A DNA stretch of 64,000 nt from Lachnospiraceae bacterium (GCA_015056815.1 SVFN01000019.1:1-64000); one strand, 5' to 3'; shown: positions 1 to 8,135, counted from the stretch's first letter. The notes: generated by a model from the letters alone, not told the origin. A program made the numbers and translations.

Positions 1-300
1 AACAGAGAGCGCCCGAACCATGCTATCCGTAGCCCGAAAGCAGGGGAGTAGCATGAACAAAGCAACAGAGAGCGCCCAAATCATGCAATCTGTAGCCCGA
101 AAGCAGGGGAGTAGCATGAAAAAAGCAACAGAGAGCGCCCGAACCATGCTATCCGTAGCCCGAAAGCAGGGGAGTAGCATGAACAAAGCAACAGAGAGCG
201 CCCAAATCATGCAATCTGTAGCCCGAAAGCAGGGGAGTAGCATGAAATAAACAACAGAGAGCGTCCAAACTATGTAATCTGTAGCCCGAAACCAGAAAAT
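1..300. repeat. 63-bp tandem repeat array, four full units plus a decayed fifth
   Basis: Full units lie at 1-63, 64-126, 127-189 and 190-252, and a diverging partial unit follows to about 300. Units 1 and 3 are identical and units 2 and 4 are nearly identical, so the array is really a 126-bp dimer repeated twice. Units 1 and 3 contain an inverted pair, CATGCTA and TAGCATG, about 23 nt apart; units 2 and 4 keep only CATGC/GCATG. The array is cut by the left window edge, so its full length is unknown. Units abut with no unique spacer, so it is not a CRISPR array. Confidence 0.9.
2..250 (+). CDS. Possible 3' end of a repeat protein (21-residue repeats), partial
   Basis: The plus-strand frame through the tandem repeat is open from the left edge to a TAA at 248-250 and encodes 21-residue repeats of the form SVARKQGSSMxKATESAxxM. 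If translated, this is the C-terminal tail of a basic, Ser/Lys/Gln-rich repeat protein that starts outside the window. No domain is recognised. The opposite strand is also open across part of the array, as expected for any repeat whose unit is a multiple of three, so coding is not proven. The small start at position 20 has no convincing ribosome site. Confidence 0.25.
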   Translation, partial: TESARTMLSVARKQGSSMNKATESAQIMQSVARKQGSSMKKATESARTMLSVARKQGSSMNKATESAQIMQSVARKQGSSMK

Positions 301-397
301 GTCTTAGACAAAGAAATTTAAATAACAAGAGGAGGAGATTGCTATAGGCAGAGAAATTCAAAAAATTATTCGAAGGCAAATCCAACAGTATGAAGAT

Positions 398-1165
398 TTG
401 TTAATAAAGTTAAGTGCAGAGAAAGTTGAAAAAGTAGAGAAAAAGGCAATGGGGGCTGCAAAGCAGAACGATTCCGGAAGGCTATGGTGCAGAAAAGTCA
501 GAGGAAATTATCAGTATTTCATAAATGACAAATATGTGAGTAAGCAAAAAGAATGGAACAGGCTTAAGGAGCAGGCAAAGACAGAATATAGGAACAAATT
601 GCATCCGTTACTTGAGAAGGAAGTTAAGAGCCTTAAGTGTATTTTAGAAAGAGAAAAACGTATTTCGGACTTGTTTACTACTCTTTGTGAAGGAAAGAGA
701 ATATTATTTGAGCCGGATATTGTGCCGATCAGTGAGATCATCAGGAGATTTGAGTGTGAGGAGTATGAGGGATTACCCTTTGCGGCGGACGATAACACGG
801 AATACTATACAAACAAAGGAGAACGTGTGAGATCAAAGTCCGAAAAAATCATAGCGGACGAAATGAATAGACATGGAATTCCTTACAAGTATGAGAAACC
901 GCTTTTACTGTATGCGGATGGTGTACATAAAGAATTTCATCCTGATTTCACAGCTATGAATGTATTCACGGGAGAGCTGAAATACGTGGAGCATCTGGGG
1001 ATGATGGACAATCCGCTGTATCTAAAAAAGACACTTGGCAAGCTTGATATATACGAAAAAAATAATCTTTTGATAGGTAGGGATGTGATACTATTGCATG
1101 AAAGCTCTTATCGACCATTGAACACTCGAGTTATCGGAGATTACATCAATGAATTTTTAATGTAA
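398..1165 (+). CDS. Hypothetical protein with PD-(D/E)XK nuclease-like C-terminal half
   Basis: Function unknown. The N-terminal half (to about residue 100 of the TTG-start form) is lysine- and glutamate-rich and probably coiled coil. The C-terminal half has RSKSEKIIADEM, an IPYKYEKPL strand, HPDFT, then GELKYVEHLGM. This order (helix with Glu, PDF aspartate, strand with Glu and a following Lys/Tyr) matches a restriction-endonuclease-like fold seen in many clostridial hypothetical proteins; that is inference from pattern. The start is uncertain. The frame is open back to 326, and an AGGAGG at 330-335 sits 8 nt before an ATA codon at 344, so 344 may be the native start (ATG mutated to ATA, or a rare start). 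TTG 398 is the first conventional start and has only a weak ribosome site. Confidence 0.6.
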   Translation: MLIKLSAEKVEKVEKKAMGAAKQNDSGRLWCRKVRGNYQYFINDKYVSKQKEWNRLKEQAKTEYRNKLHPLLEKEVKSLKCILEREKRISDLFTTLCEGKRILFEPDIVPISEIIRRFECEEYEGLPFAADDNTEYYTNKGERVRSKSEKIIADEMNRHGIPYKYEKPLLLYADGVHKEFHPDFTAMNVFTGELKYVEHLGMMDNPLYLKKTLGKLDIYEKNNLLIGRDVILLHESSYRPLNTRVIGDYINEFLM

Positions 1166-1248
1166 TATTTTCGATTTTGTAGTATACTGATAAAAATAAA
1201 AACCAGTATAACGGTTTTAAAATCATACCACTCTTTGAAGGATTATAA

Positions 1249-1425
1249 ATGTGCAAATACGACGTGGATCCAATAGTGAATGATACAGCTAATGAAAAAA
1301 GCTTATACCAGAATATTAGGAATAACGATGATTCCCGAGACTTTTTGTTGCATCATAATACCAAAAGGGTTGCAAAAAACACCCGAGACGATTTTTCATA
1401 TGCTAGTATAGCGTTCGCTAATTAA
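1249..1425 (+). pseudogene. 58-codon open frame, probably the 5' stump of a gene cut by an inserted element
   Basis: An ATG at 1249 preceded by GAAGGATT opens a frame that begins MCKYDVDPIVND and ends at TAA 1423-1425. The final codons lie inside the left inverted end of the element at about 1404-1879, so the natural C-terminus seems to have been replaced by element sequence. The predicted peptide is hydrophilic with no recognised domain. It could also be a small free-standing gene. No homology can be judged from sequence alone. Confidence 0.3.
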
Positions 1426-1879
1426 CTGGACTCTATAATCCCTTAAACGCCAGTAAATAGCAGAACTTCTTAAGTCCAGATAATTCAAAGACGTTATACT
1501 AGATGGCCTCAAGATTCGCACTTCAGATATATCAAGAAGGGTCCGTGCAAAGTTTCCCGGAAGGTTTGAATCTGTTTTTCCCATGAACATGGATCTTGGC
1601 TTAACATGATTGTGGGAGTGCGAAGCACGGAACAATCCGGATATCGGGTTTTGACCCCGACATCATAATATGAAGTGATCTCACATTTGCAGTATCATGG
1701 ATTTACCTGCATACTACGATTAGGAATAATCAACGGTAACAGGGATTACCACATACATGGAGGCCACCATGAATAGAATACCAGTTCAGCATCTTCCAAT
1801 TATCGGGACTATTGCGTTCTCGATGTTTCAAGGCTTCTATGTTGTAATAGTGTTCGGTTAATTAGCGAATGTTATAGTG
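1404..1879. mobile_element. About 475-bp MITE-like element with inverted ends
   Basis: The left end (about 1404-1438) and the right end (about 1845-1879, read on the minus strand) share an imperfect inverted repeat of about 34 bp, with an exact core TTCGCTAATTAAC. The interior has no transposase-sized frame. It contains a 30-codon open frame at 1769-1861 (ATG after GGAGG, ending in the right end) and, at 1634-1665, a 32-nt sequence that recurs in reverse orientation at 56922-56953. Size, inverted ends and lack of a transposase suggest a non-autonomous element or a structured RNA gene. No clear target-site duplication was found by eye. Confidence 0.4.
1634..1665 (+). repeat. Dispersed 32-nt repeat, copy 1
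   Basis: This stretch, starting ATCCGGATATCGGGTTTT, matches the reverse complement of 56922-56953 at 31 of 32 positions. Its core can form a short hairpin (TCGGG and CCCGA arms). Two copies 55 kb apart in non-coding DNA suggest a dispersed palindromic repeat family of this genome. Confidence 0.6.
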
Positions 1880-1920
1880 GAAATCGGGAGAATGTCCATA
1901 GCACAAACTATATTTTATAG

Positions 1921-2022
1921 GCAATAGAGTCGGCAAGCAAAGCAGAGGATCGTGTTTTTGCAAATGTCCAGGCAACACCGGATTATAAGAACACCATCCT
2001 GTTCAATGAAAGGAGGACGTAG
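1921..2022 (+). pseudogene. Possible C-terminal remnant of a broken gene
   Basis: A frame entered directly after a TAG codon reads AIESASKAEDRVFANVQ and so on to NERRT and a TAG at 2020-2022. The residue composition looks like real protein, but there is no start codon or ribosome site. It lies just right of the inverted-end element, so it may be the severed 3' part of a gene interrupted there. The parent family is not recognised. Confidence 0.25.
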
Positions 2023-2110
2023 TAGGCAGTCATTTGTGTCAAAGAAGGAATAAATGTTTATTTCAATATATTTTAAGAACTATGATCCAGTCTGCTGCTA
2101 AAAATGAATT

Positions 2111-2548
2111 ATGTTTGAAATAAAAGAATGCAAGGACTATGAAATTGCAGAAAAACTGATCAGGGAATACGCGCAGATAAAAGGTGCAGAAAGCTGCTTT
2201 GTCTCATTGGAGCAGGAATTGGCTGACCTTGGTACTTATTACAAGGGTGGGGCACTTTTGATCGGTGTGGAAAATGAAACGCCGATAGCCACGATTGCAA
2301 TTAGGCGTGTTGATCAAGATACCTGTGAAGCGAAAAGGCTCTATATCAGGCCGGATTATCGGGGAAGGGGTTATGCAAGAATTCTGATGAATGAGATGTT
2401 AAACAGAAGCAGAGAACTTGGATTTAAGGTAGTTACGTTTACCACCAGACCGGAGGTCATGAGTGTCGGGTATGGATTATATAAGCGTATGGGGTTTGAA
2501 GAAGTAAATTTTGCGGATGGCATAGCGTTTATGAAAATGTCCTTGTAA
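2111..2548 (+). CDS. GNAT-family N-acetyltransferase
   Basis: A 145-residue protein of normal length for a single-domain GNAT enzyme, which transfers an acetyl group from acetyl-CoA to an amine. The acetyl-CoA binding motif A is visible at about residues 75-100 as EAKRLYIRPDYRGRGYARIL, with the R-G-x-G-x-A pyrophosphate loop. The C-terminal GYGLYKRMGFEE segment is the usual motif B (Y-x-x-x-G-F). The substrate cannot be predicted. No strong Shine-Dalgarno sequence precedes ATG 2111, but an ATG 9 nt upstream is followed at once by a stop, so 2111 is the best start. It stands alone between decayed regions and may be recently acquired. Confidence 0.88.
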   Translation: MFEIKECKDYEIAEKLIREYAQIKGAESCFVSLEQELADLGTYYKGGALLIGVENETPIATIAIRRVDQDTCEAKRLYIRPDYRGRGYARILMNEMLNRSRELGFKVVTFTTRPEVMSVGYGLYKRMGFEEVNFADGIAFMKMSL

Positions 2549-2565
2549 GGGAGCGCTTCCGGATA

Positions 2566-2692
2566 ACAGACCAGAATACAAGAATCTCCGGGATGACATC
2601 AATAATCCGCAAAAAATGACATGCAGACATATGAGCAGATGTTTTTTATGGAGCAGCATTTTGCCCAAAAGAAGACAAAAGGAAACTTTTAA
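2566..2692 (+). pseudogene. Frameshifted gene remnant
   Basis: One frame reads PEYKNLRDDINNPQK up to about 2615. The sequence then continues sensibly in another frame as DMQTYEQMFFMEQHFAQKK and on to a TAA at 2690-2692. A frameshift near the A6 run at about 2610-2616 would join them. There is no start codon with a ribosome site. It is most simply the decayed 3' end of a gene; the family is not recognised. Confidence 0.25.
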
Positions 2693-2726
2693 GACGATAA
2701 ATCCGAAGTTCTTTTTTGTGAGAAGA

Positions 2727-2763
2727 GAGGCATTTAGGAGCAATCCCGAATGCCTTTTTTATT
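2727..2763 (+). terminator. Probable intrinsic terminator
   Basis: The arms AGGCATT and GAATGCCT flank a loop of about 14 nt and are followed by TTTTTTATTATT. It lies downstream of the acetyltransferase and the gene remnant and would end their transcript. Confidence 0.55.
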
Positions 2764-2933
2764 ATTAGATAATTGGCAGAGGGGGGGCCGAATGGAATAT
2801 GGTTATCCGGGATGTGGCGATTGATCCTGTAAGAGTACCGTCCTTGTCTTTTTAGAGAAGTATTTACGTTCCAAAAGCAGAGGAACCTGTTTTTTTTTGC
2901 AAAGATGAAATGCATAAATTGCAAAGGCAAAAT

Positions 2934-3072
2934 GTAGGTTGTTGCAAAATGTCATTCTTGGGGGCTACACCCCCAAACCCCTGTATAGTTGCGGCTTAGA
3001 GATGGTTTGAAGGACAGCCATCCCTAACCCACAATTCTGCAATTACCTACAAAACGACTTTGCAACTTTCTA
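2934..3072. repeat. About 140-bp palindromic non-coding element
   Basis: The ends are related in inverted orientation: GTAGGTTGTTGCAAAATGTC at the left and GACTTTGCAACTTTCTAC at the right. The interior carries a strong hairpin TTGGGGG-CTACA-CCCCCAA near 2959-2977. There is no open frame. The layout resembles a dispersed palindromic repeat or small MITE. The whole stretch 2764-3223 otherwise shows no gene. Confidence 0.4.
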
Positions 3073-3223
3073 CATCAGAGTTTTGCAACCAACAAGGAAC
3101 CGGCGCGGCAAGTCAATGACAGGCGTTAGAAACGTAAAATAGAATGAGGATAAGAACGCTAAGATACTGTAAAAATGCATTCCGTATGCAAGCCATAGGC
3201 AAAGAAGGATCAAAATGCAGATA

Positions 3224-3252
3224 ACGACAAAAATATTGTTTTATGTTACAAT
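3224..3252 (+). promoter_or_regulatory. Possible promoter of the DJ-1/PfpI gene
   Basis: ACGACA (3224-3229) and TACAAT (3247-3252) are 17 bp apart, about 50 bp upstream of the start at 3311. The -35 match is weak. Confidence 0.3.
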
Positions 3253-3310
3253 CATAGCGTATGGTTCAGATTCTCCCATCACAGTATTTTGAGGGGAAAG
3301 GAGTTATTGT

Positions 3311-3826
3311 ATGAAAACAGTTGTACTGCTATATGAGACTTGTTGTATTTATGAAATTGTTATTACAAATTATTTTCTTCAGTATTGTGGGCATGAATTG
3401 GTCTTTGCCACAACCGATGGTAAGCCGGTTGTGGCACAGGAAAAATTTTCGCTGAATGCGACTTGCGCTTTAAAAGATATCGATCCAAAAGAGGTAGAAC
3501 TCCTTCTGATACCGGGCGGGGATATTTCATCCATTGCAAAGGAAGAAGTATATTCGTTTATCCGGGAGGTCGCAAGCAATCAGCATTTGGTTGCCGGAAT
3601 CTGCAACGGAGTCGATGAACTGGAGAACGCAGGTGTTCTGAAAGGAATAGAATCCACGCATTCTCTTGAGGAAGCTCTTGTAGTGGGGGATCATGTCATT
3701 ACTGCAAGAGCCAATATGTATGTGGATATGGCGATAGCGATCGGAAAGAAAATGAATCTTTTTGCGGATGAGGCAGACTTACAGGAAACGATTGATTTCT
3801 GGAAGTTTCATAAGACTTCTTATTAA
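3311..3826 (+). CDS. DJ-1/PfpI family protein
   Basis: A 171-residue protein of the class I glutamine amidotransferase-like DJ-1/PfpI superfamily, cytoplasmic. The nucleophile elbow is visible at about residues 96-101 as AGICNG, with the catalytic-type cysteine. The segment LLIPGGD at about residue 57 provides the conserved acidic/Gly-Gly strand region, and HVITARANMYVDMAIAIG near the C-terminus is the usual family helix. Members act as proteases, chaperones, deglycases or isonitrile hydratases; which applies here cannot be told. ATG 3311 follows AAAGGAG at good spacing. A short membrane-protein gene lies 36 bp downstream and may be co-transcribed. Confidence 0.85.
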   Translation: MKTVVLLYETCCIYEIVITNYFLQYCGHELVFATTDGKPVVAQEKFSLNATCALKDIDPKEVELLLIPGGDISSIAKEEVYSFIREVASNQHLVAGICNGVDELENAGVLKGIESTHSLEEALVVGDHVITARANMYVDMAIAIGKKMNLFADEADLQETIDFWKFHKTSY

Positions 3827-3861
3827 GAAAAATATTTTGGGAAAGAAAGGTGGGGGAGCGG

Positions 3862-4221
3862 ATGAATCCGGAAATGATTATGTGTTTGATCATAATGACG
3901 ATTGTGGCAGGGATCATGATGATGATCGGTTTTTTTCAGTTAAATAAAAAAGAGGCCCCGGTAGGCTTTTATAATCTGATAGATCCGCCTAAGAAAGAAG
4001 AAATATCCGATGTCCTGCAATGGAACAGGAAGCATGGAGCAATGTGGGTTGTCTATGGAATATGTATAGAACTGGGTTTCTGGCTGGGATATGTTATGCC
4101 GGGAGAAACATGGAAAATGGTAATGATGATGGGAGGTGTTATCATTCCACTTCCATTTATGGTAATAAGGCACAGCAGGCTGGAAAAAGAGTTGAAGATG
4201 AAAAGATTACCACCCGTATGA
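3862..4221 (+). CDS. Small membrane protein of unknown function
   Basis: About 119 residues with three hydrophobic segments: residues about 3-22 (MIMCLIIMTIVAGIMMMIGF), about 61-78 (WVVYGICIELGFWLGYV) and about 86-104. Between the first two is a conserved-looking cytoplasmic or extracellular stretch, GFYNLIDPPKKEEI, followed by NRKHGAMW. It resembles small DUF3784-like clostridial membrane proteins, but a family cannot be fixed. GTG 3850 is an alternative in-frame start. ATG 3862 is preferred because GGTGGGGGAG lies just before it. Confidence 0.6.
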   Translation: MNPEMIMCLIIMTIVAGIMMMIGFFQLNKKEAPVGFYNLIDPPKKEEISDVLQWNRKHGAMWVVYGICIELGFWLGYVMPGETWKMVMMMGGVIIPLPFMVIRHSRLEKELKMKRLPPV

Positions 4222-4305
4222 TGATAAAAGGAAGACAGGTGTGTTTTGCAAAACGACTATGGATACAGAGAATGTCCCAAGCGGGATATCTTTTAGGAGG
4301 AAAAG

Positions 4306-5421
4306 ATGAGCGAACAAAACAGAATGCGCCCGCCGATGGAGGCGGCTTATAAGGAAGAACTGGAGGCGTTGGCGACGAATGACAGTGAAAGAAAACCTAT
4401 CGGCTGGAAGCTGTCGCCCCGGGCGGTGCGTACCTTTATTTTGGGAAGCAGGGAGAGCCTGCCCTATCAGGGAAAGGAGATTGTCATCGGCAAGAAGTAT
4501 TATGGAAATGATGCGCTGGTTGAGCGGTGCATCGTGACATTGGCGGGCAATAGAGGGCTGATGCTGGTGGGAGAGCCGGGGACAGCCAAATCCATGCTTT
4601 CCGAGCTTCTCTGCGCGGCAATCTGCGGCAACAGTACCAATACGATACAGGGAACGGCGGGTACGACAGAGGATATGATCAAATATTCCTGGAATTATGC
4701 CATGCTGTTGGACAAAGGTCCGGTGCGTGAAGCACTGGTGCCTGCACCTTTGTATGTCGGGATGGAGCAGGGAATTCTCACGAGATTTGAGGAGATCACG
4801 AGAACGCCGGCACAGATTCAGGACAGTCTGATCAGCGTACTGAGTGACAAAGTGCTCAATGTGCCGGAGCTTGGAAGTGAAGGACTGCTTTTTGCAAAGC
4901 AGGGCTTTAATGTGATCGGTACAGCGAATACGAGGGATAAAGGCGTCAATGAGATGAGCAGCGCACTGAAGCGCCGGTTTAACTTTGAGACGGTCGATCC
5001 AGTTGGGGATGTAGCATTGGAGAAGCAGATCATTCTGCAGGAAGTGGAAAAGTTGACGAAGGAAAATCAGATCGAAATGTCCGTGGATGAGGATGTGGCA
5101 GAAGTGCTTGCGTCTACCTACCATGAGCTGCGGGAAGGCGTTTCCTCCATGGGACACCAGATTGACAGACCATCAGCGGTGATGAGTACGGCGGAAGCGG
5201 TTTCCGTTTATTATCAGACGATGATGTCTGCCTATTATTATGGGGATTCAAGGATGAGCATGGCAGCGATAGTTCAGAACCTGACGGGGGCAGTCATGAA
5301 GGAGAACAAAGATGATCTGCCGAAGGTAAGAAGTTATTTTCAGACAGTGATCCGCGATAAGAGTGCGAAAGAGGGAGGCATATGGAAGGAGTATTACGAG
5401 GCAAAGAGATACTTGGATTAA
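4306..5421 (+). CDS. MoxR-type AAA+ ATPase (YehL-like)
   Basis: A 371-residue AAA+ ATPase of the MoxR group, proteins that use ATP to remodel or load metal or partner proteins together with a VWA protein. The Walker A motif GEPGTAKS is at about residues 88-95. A Walker B-like FEEITRTP segment follows at about 160, and the sensor/arginine-finger region GTANTRDKGVNEMSSALKRRF is at about 204-225. ATG 4306 sits after TTAGGAGGAAAAG. The gene opens a seven-gene plus-strand run. Its 3' end overlaps the next gene by 40 nt, which implies translational coupling. The companions are the same types encoded beside E. coli yehL, so membership of the YehL subfamily is likely (inference). Confidence 0.9.
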   Translation: MSEQNRMRPPMEAAYKEELEALATNDSERKPIGWKLSPRAVRTFILGSRESLPYQGKEIVIGKKYYGNDALVERCIVTLAGNRGLMLVGEPGTAKSMLSELLCAAICGNSTNTIQGTAGTTEDMIKYSWNYAMLLDKGPVREALVPAPLYVGMEQGILTRFEEITRTPAQIQDSLISVLSDKVLNVPELGSEGLLFAKQGFNVIGTANTRDKGVNEMSSALKRRFNFETVDPVGDVALEKQIILQEVEKLTKENQIEMSVDEDVAEVLASTYHELREGVSSMGHQIDRPSAVMSTAEAVSVYYQTMMSAYYYGDSRMSMAAIVQNLTGAVMKENKDDLPKVRSYFQTVIRDKSAKEGGIWKEYYEAKRYLD

Positions 5422-8135
5422 AAAAAGCTGCCTGTTCTTATGATAATCCCTGCTTTTACTTTCCGATCCGCCACCATAGTCCGGTTTGTTCCTTTCATTT
5501 AAAGAAGGTGATCGAGGAGTATGCGCCGGATTGTATCCTGATCGAAGGACCGGATAATGCCAATGATCTGTTGGAGGAGCTGGTTCTTGCAGGAACACAG
5601 GCTCCTTTTGCAATCTATTATTCCTACCATGATGAAAAGGGGCTGGTCAATGACAAAAAGGAACATTACCGCTGCTACTATCCGTTTCTGGATTATTCAC
5701 CGGAGCTCGTGGCGCTCAGAATGGCAAAGAAGAAGGAAATCGACCGGGCATTCATAGATTTGCCCTATGAGGAGATCCTGATCGCAGGCCAGGAGAAGGA
5801 AAGCTATAACGACGATCATTATCTGGCGCAGAATCGGTTTATACAGAGACTTTTGGAAAAGAGCGATATGCGCTCCTTCGAGGAGTTTTGGGAGAAGTAT
5901 TTTGAGATCGAAGGACTTACACAGACGGAGGATCTGTTTTTGGAACACATGCTTTTGTACTGTGTTTTGTCAAGAGCCAATACATCCCTTAATGAATTGG
6001 AGGAAGAAGGCTGTCTGGAGAGAGAAGCCTATATGCGGGAAAAGATCGCGGCTGCGAAGAAAAAATACCAAAGAGTGCTTGTAGTGACCGGAGGCTTTCA
6101 TGTGGCAGGGCTTGTAGAAAACGACTGGCTGTCCGCAAACCGGGAGGACGCCGGCAAAGAAGCAGGACAGGCTACTGTAGAGAAGGAAGGAACGGACGCA
6201 GAAGTCTGTCCGACTGTAACACCATGGGAGAGAAAGAGTGGCAGCGGGAAAGGACGGGGGACATCTGCATGGAGCGAAAGATCCGGGAAAGGGAAACAGT
6301 TGTTCACAGAGAAAGTCCCGGAAAGTCTGACGTATCGAAAGAAGACGGAAAAGCTCCACAAAACGGCGCAGAAGGACAAAGGTGTTTATCTGATGTCATA
6401 CTCCATGGAGGCAGCAGACCGTCTCAACGGTTATGCCAGCGGTATGCCGCATCCTATGTTTTATCAAAGGATCTGGGAACGGATCGTGGCACAGGAGAAT
6501 AAGACCTCTGTGACATCCGTCAATGTAGAGAATATTGTGCAACGGACAGCGGGAATGGGTGAAATACAAGGACAGAAGGACTCAGACTGGAAAGCGGAAT
6601 ATGGCGTAAGGGCGGAAACGAAACAGGATATTGATGGCGGGAATGCTGATGCGAGGACAGGGCGATTGAAAGAAATCTATGAGCAGACGAACCTGCGGTT
6701 TCTGGTGGAGGTAGGAAAGCAGGTGCGCAAGAAGGAAGGCTATCCGTCTGCCTTTGATGAGATCTGTGCGCTTGCGATGTGCCGGAATCTCGCGGCACTT
6801 CGGGGAAAGAAAAGTGCGGGGGTTTATGAACTGACGGATAGTGTATTGTCCAATTACGTGAAGGGAGAGTATAATCTGGCGACGGACAAGCCCATGCGGG
6901 AGCTTGGAAAGGCTCTGACCGGCAAACGGATCGGAAAGCTTGCGGACGGAACGAAGCTGCCGCCTCTTTGCCGGGACTTTGAGGCACTCACACATACTTA
7001 CAGACTGGATGCACACAGCAGTGCCAAAAAGGAAGTGACGCTTCAGATTTTTGCAACTCAAAAGCACAGGGAGATGAGCTGCTTTTTTTACCGTATGGAA
7101 TTTTTGCAAACCGGTTTTGCTGTTCGGAAAAAGGGACCGGATCTGAGAAGGAAAAAAGACCGGAATCTGATCCGGGAAATCTGGGAATACCGCTTTGGAG
7201 AAGGCGTGATGTCTGCGTTAGTGGAAGCGTCAGTTTACGGCGGCACTCTTGCGGAGGCATGCCGGACGATTGCGCACAAAAAGCTGATGGAAGAGACGGA
7301 TGCCGGGGAGGTGTCTGCATTGTTGATACGTCTGTTTGAGATGGGGCTTGCCTACGATTCAAAGGAAGGGGCGAAGCGTCTTGAGAAGGTGATCCGGACA
7401 GACAGCAATTTCTTCGCGCTGGCAGCGACTTTTTCCAATCTGACGATGCTCTCGGACCTGAGCGGACTATATCAGACTACGTTTGGAATGGAGGACTTAA
7501 AAGAGATCGTGACGCAGAAGCTGCTTACACTTTTGATCCATATGACCACTGTCAGAGAAGAGGAAACGCAAAAGCTTCTAGAGACCCTGAAGGAATTATA
7601 TCGCGTGCTTTTAGCCGGAGGGCATGAGGAAGAACGCGGATACTTTATCGATGTTTTACGGAAAATGAAACAGGCACCGGATATCAATGCATCTATAGCA
7701 GGCGCCATACAGGGAATCTTGTATGCATATGGAGAAATGGAAACCGGGCAGATTGCGCTGTGTATGAAGGGATATCTGCAGGGAACGCAGGAGAAAGCTT
7801 TGTGGGCAGCGGATTATGTCAGAGGACTGTTTTTTATGGCGAGGGATATTTTGTTTGCGGATGAGAGTATTCTTGATATGCTGGACGTGTTCGTGCGGGA
7901 AACATCGTATGAGAATTTTCTGAATCTTCTTCCACAGTTGCGGCTGGCCTTTAGTTATTTTACCCCTGTGGAGATGGACAGGCTGGCGGCGAAGGTTGCA
8001 GGGAAATACGGTATGACGAAAAAAGACTTTACCAGACTTCATGAGGTGTCGAAAGAGGAATATGAGTACGGGAAAATGCTGGAGGAGAAAGTCCTGAAGC
8101 ATATGGGAATGACAAACATTTTCTGCGGATCATAA
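5382..8135 (+). CDS. DUF5682 family protein (YehM-like)
   Basis: A 917-residue protein. The N-terminal part (residues about 15-240) carries the family hallmarks YFPIRHHSPVCSFHL, ILIEGPDN and a later VVTGGFHVAGL, with a histidine-rich RHHSP start. Residues about 250-340 are a hydrophilic, low-complexity insertion rich in Gly, Ser, Lys and Glu, probably disordered. The remainder is mostly helical. The biochemical role of DUF5682 is unknown; the first domain resembles TraB/ChaN-like folds, which is inference. ATG 5382 follows GAGGGAGG and lies inside the end of the ATPase gene. Its fixed partnership with MoxR, VWA and SWIM proteins suggests it is the substrate or a scaffold of the ATPase complex. 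Confidence 0.85.
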   Translation: MEGVLRGKEILGLKKAACSYDNPCFYFPIRHHSPVCSFHLKKVIEEYAPDCILIEGPDNANDLLEELVLAGTQAPFAIYYSYHDEKGLVNDKKEHYRCYYPFLDYSPELVALRMAKKKEIDRAFIDLPYEEILIAGQEKESYNDDHYLAQNRFIQRLLEKSDMRSFEEFWEKYFEIEGLTQTEDLFLEHMLLYCVLSRANTSLNELEEEGCLEREAYMREKIAAAKKKYQRVLVVTGGFHVAGLVENDWLSANREDAGKEAGQATVEKEGTDAEVCPTVTPWERKSGSGKGRGTSAWSERSGKGKQLFTEKVPESLTYRKKTEKLHKTAQKDKGVYLMSYSMEAADRLNGYASGMPHPMFYQRIWERIVAQENKTSVTSVNVENIVQRTAGMGEIQGQKDSDWKAEYGVRAETKQDIDGGNADARTGRLKEIYEQTNLRFLVEVGKQVRKKEGYPSAFDEICALAMCRNLAALRGKKSAGVYELTDSVLSNYVKGEYNLATDKPMRELGKALTGKRIGKLADGTKLPPLCRDFEALTHTYRLDAHSSAKKEVTLQIFATQKHREMSCFFYRMEFLQTGFAVRKKGPDLRRKKDRNLIREIWEYRFGEGVMSALVEASVYGGTLAEACRTIAHKKLMEETDAGEVSALLIRLFEMGLAYDSKEGAKRLEKVIRTDSNFFALAATFSNLTMLSDLSGLYQTTFGMEDLKEIVTQKLLTLLIHMTTVREEETQKLLETLKELYRVLLAGGHEEERGYFIDVLRKMKQAPDINASIAGAIQGILYAYGEMETGQIALCMKGYLQGTQEKALWAADYVRGLFFMARDILFADESILDMLDVFVRETSYENFLNLLPQLRLAFSYFTPVEMDRLAAKVAGKYGMTKKDFTRLHEVSKEEYEYGKMLEEKVLKHMGMTNIFCGS

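Noticed and set aside
1-300. CRISPR array
   Set aside because: The 63-bp units abut directly; there are no unique spacers and no cas genes.
4207-5157. 316-codon minus-strand open frame
   Set aside because: It is antisense to the MoxR ATPase gene, has no family features and is explained by codon usage of the real gene.
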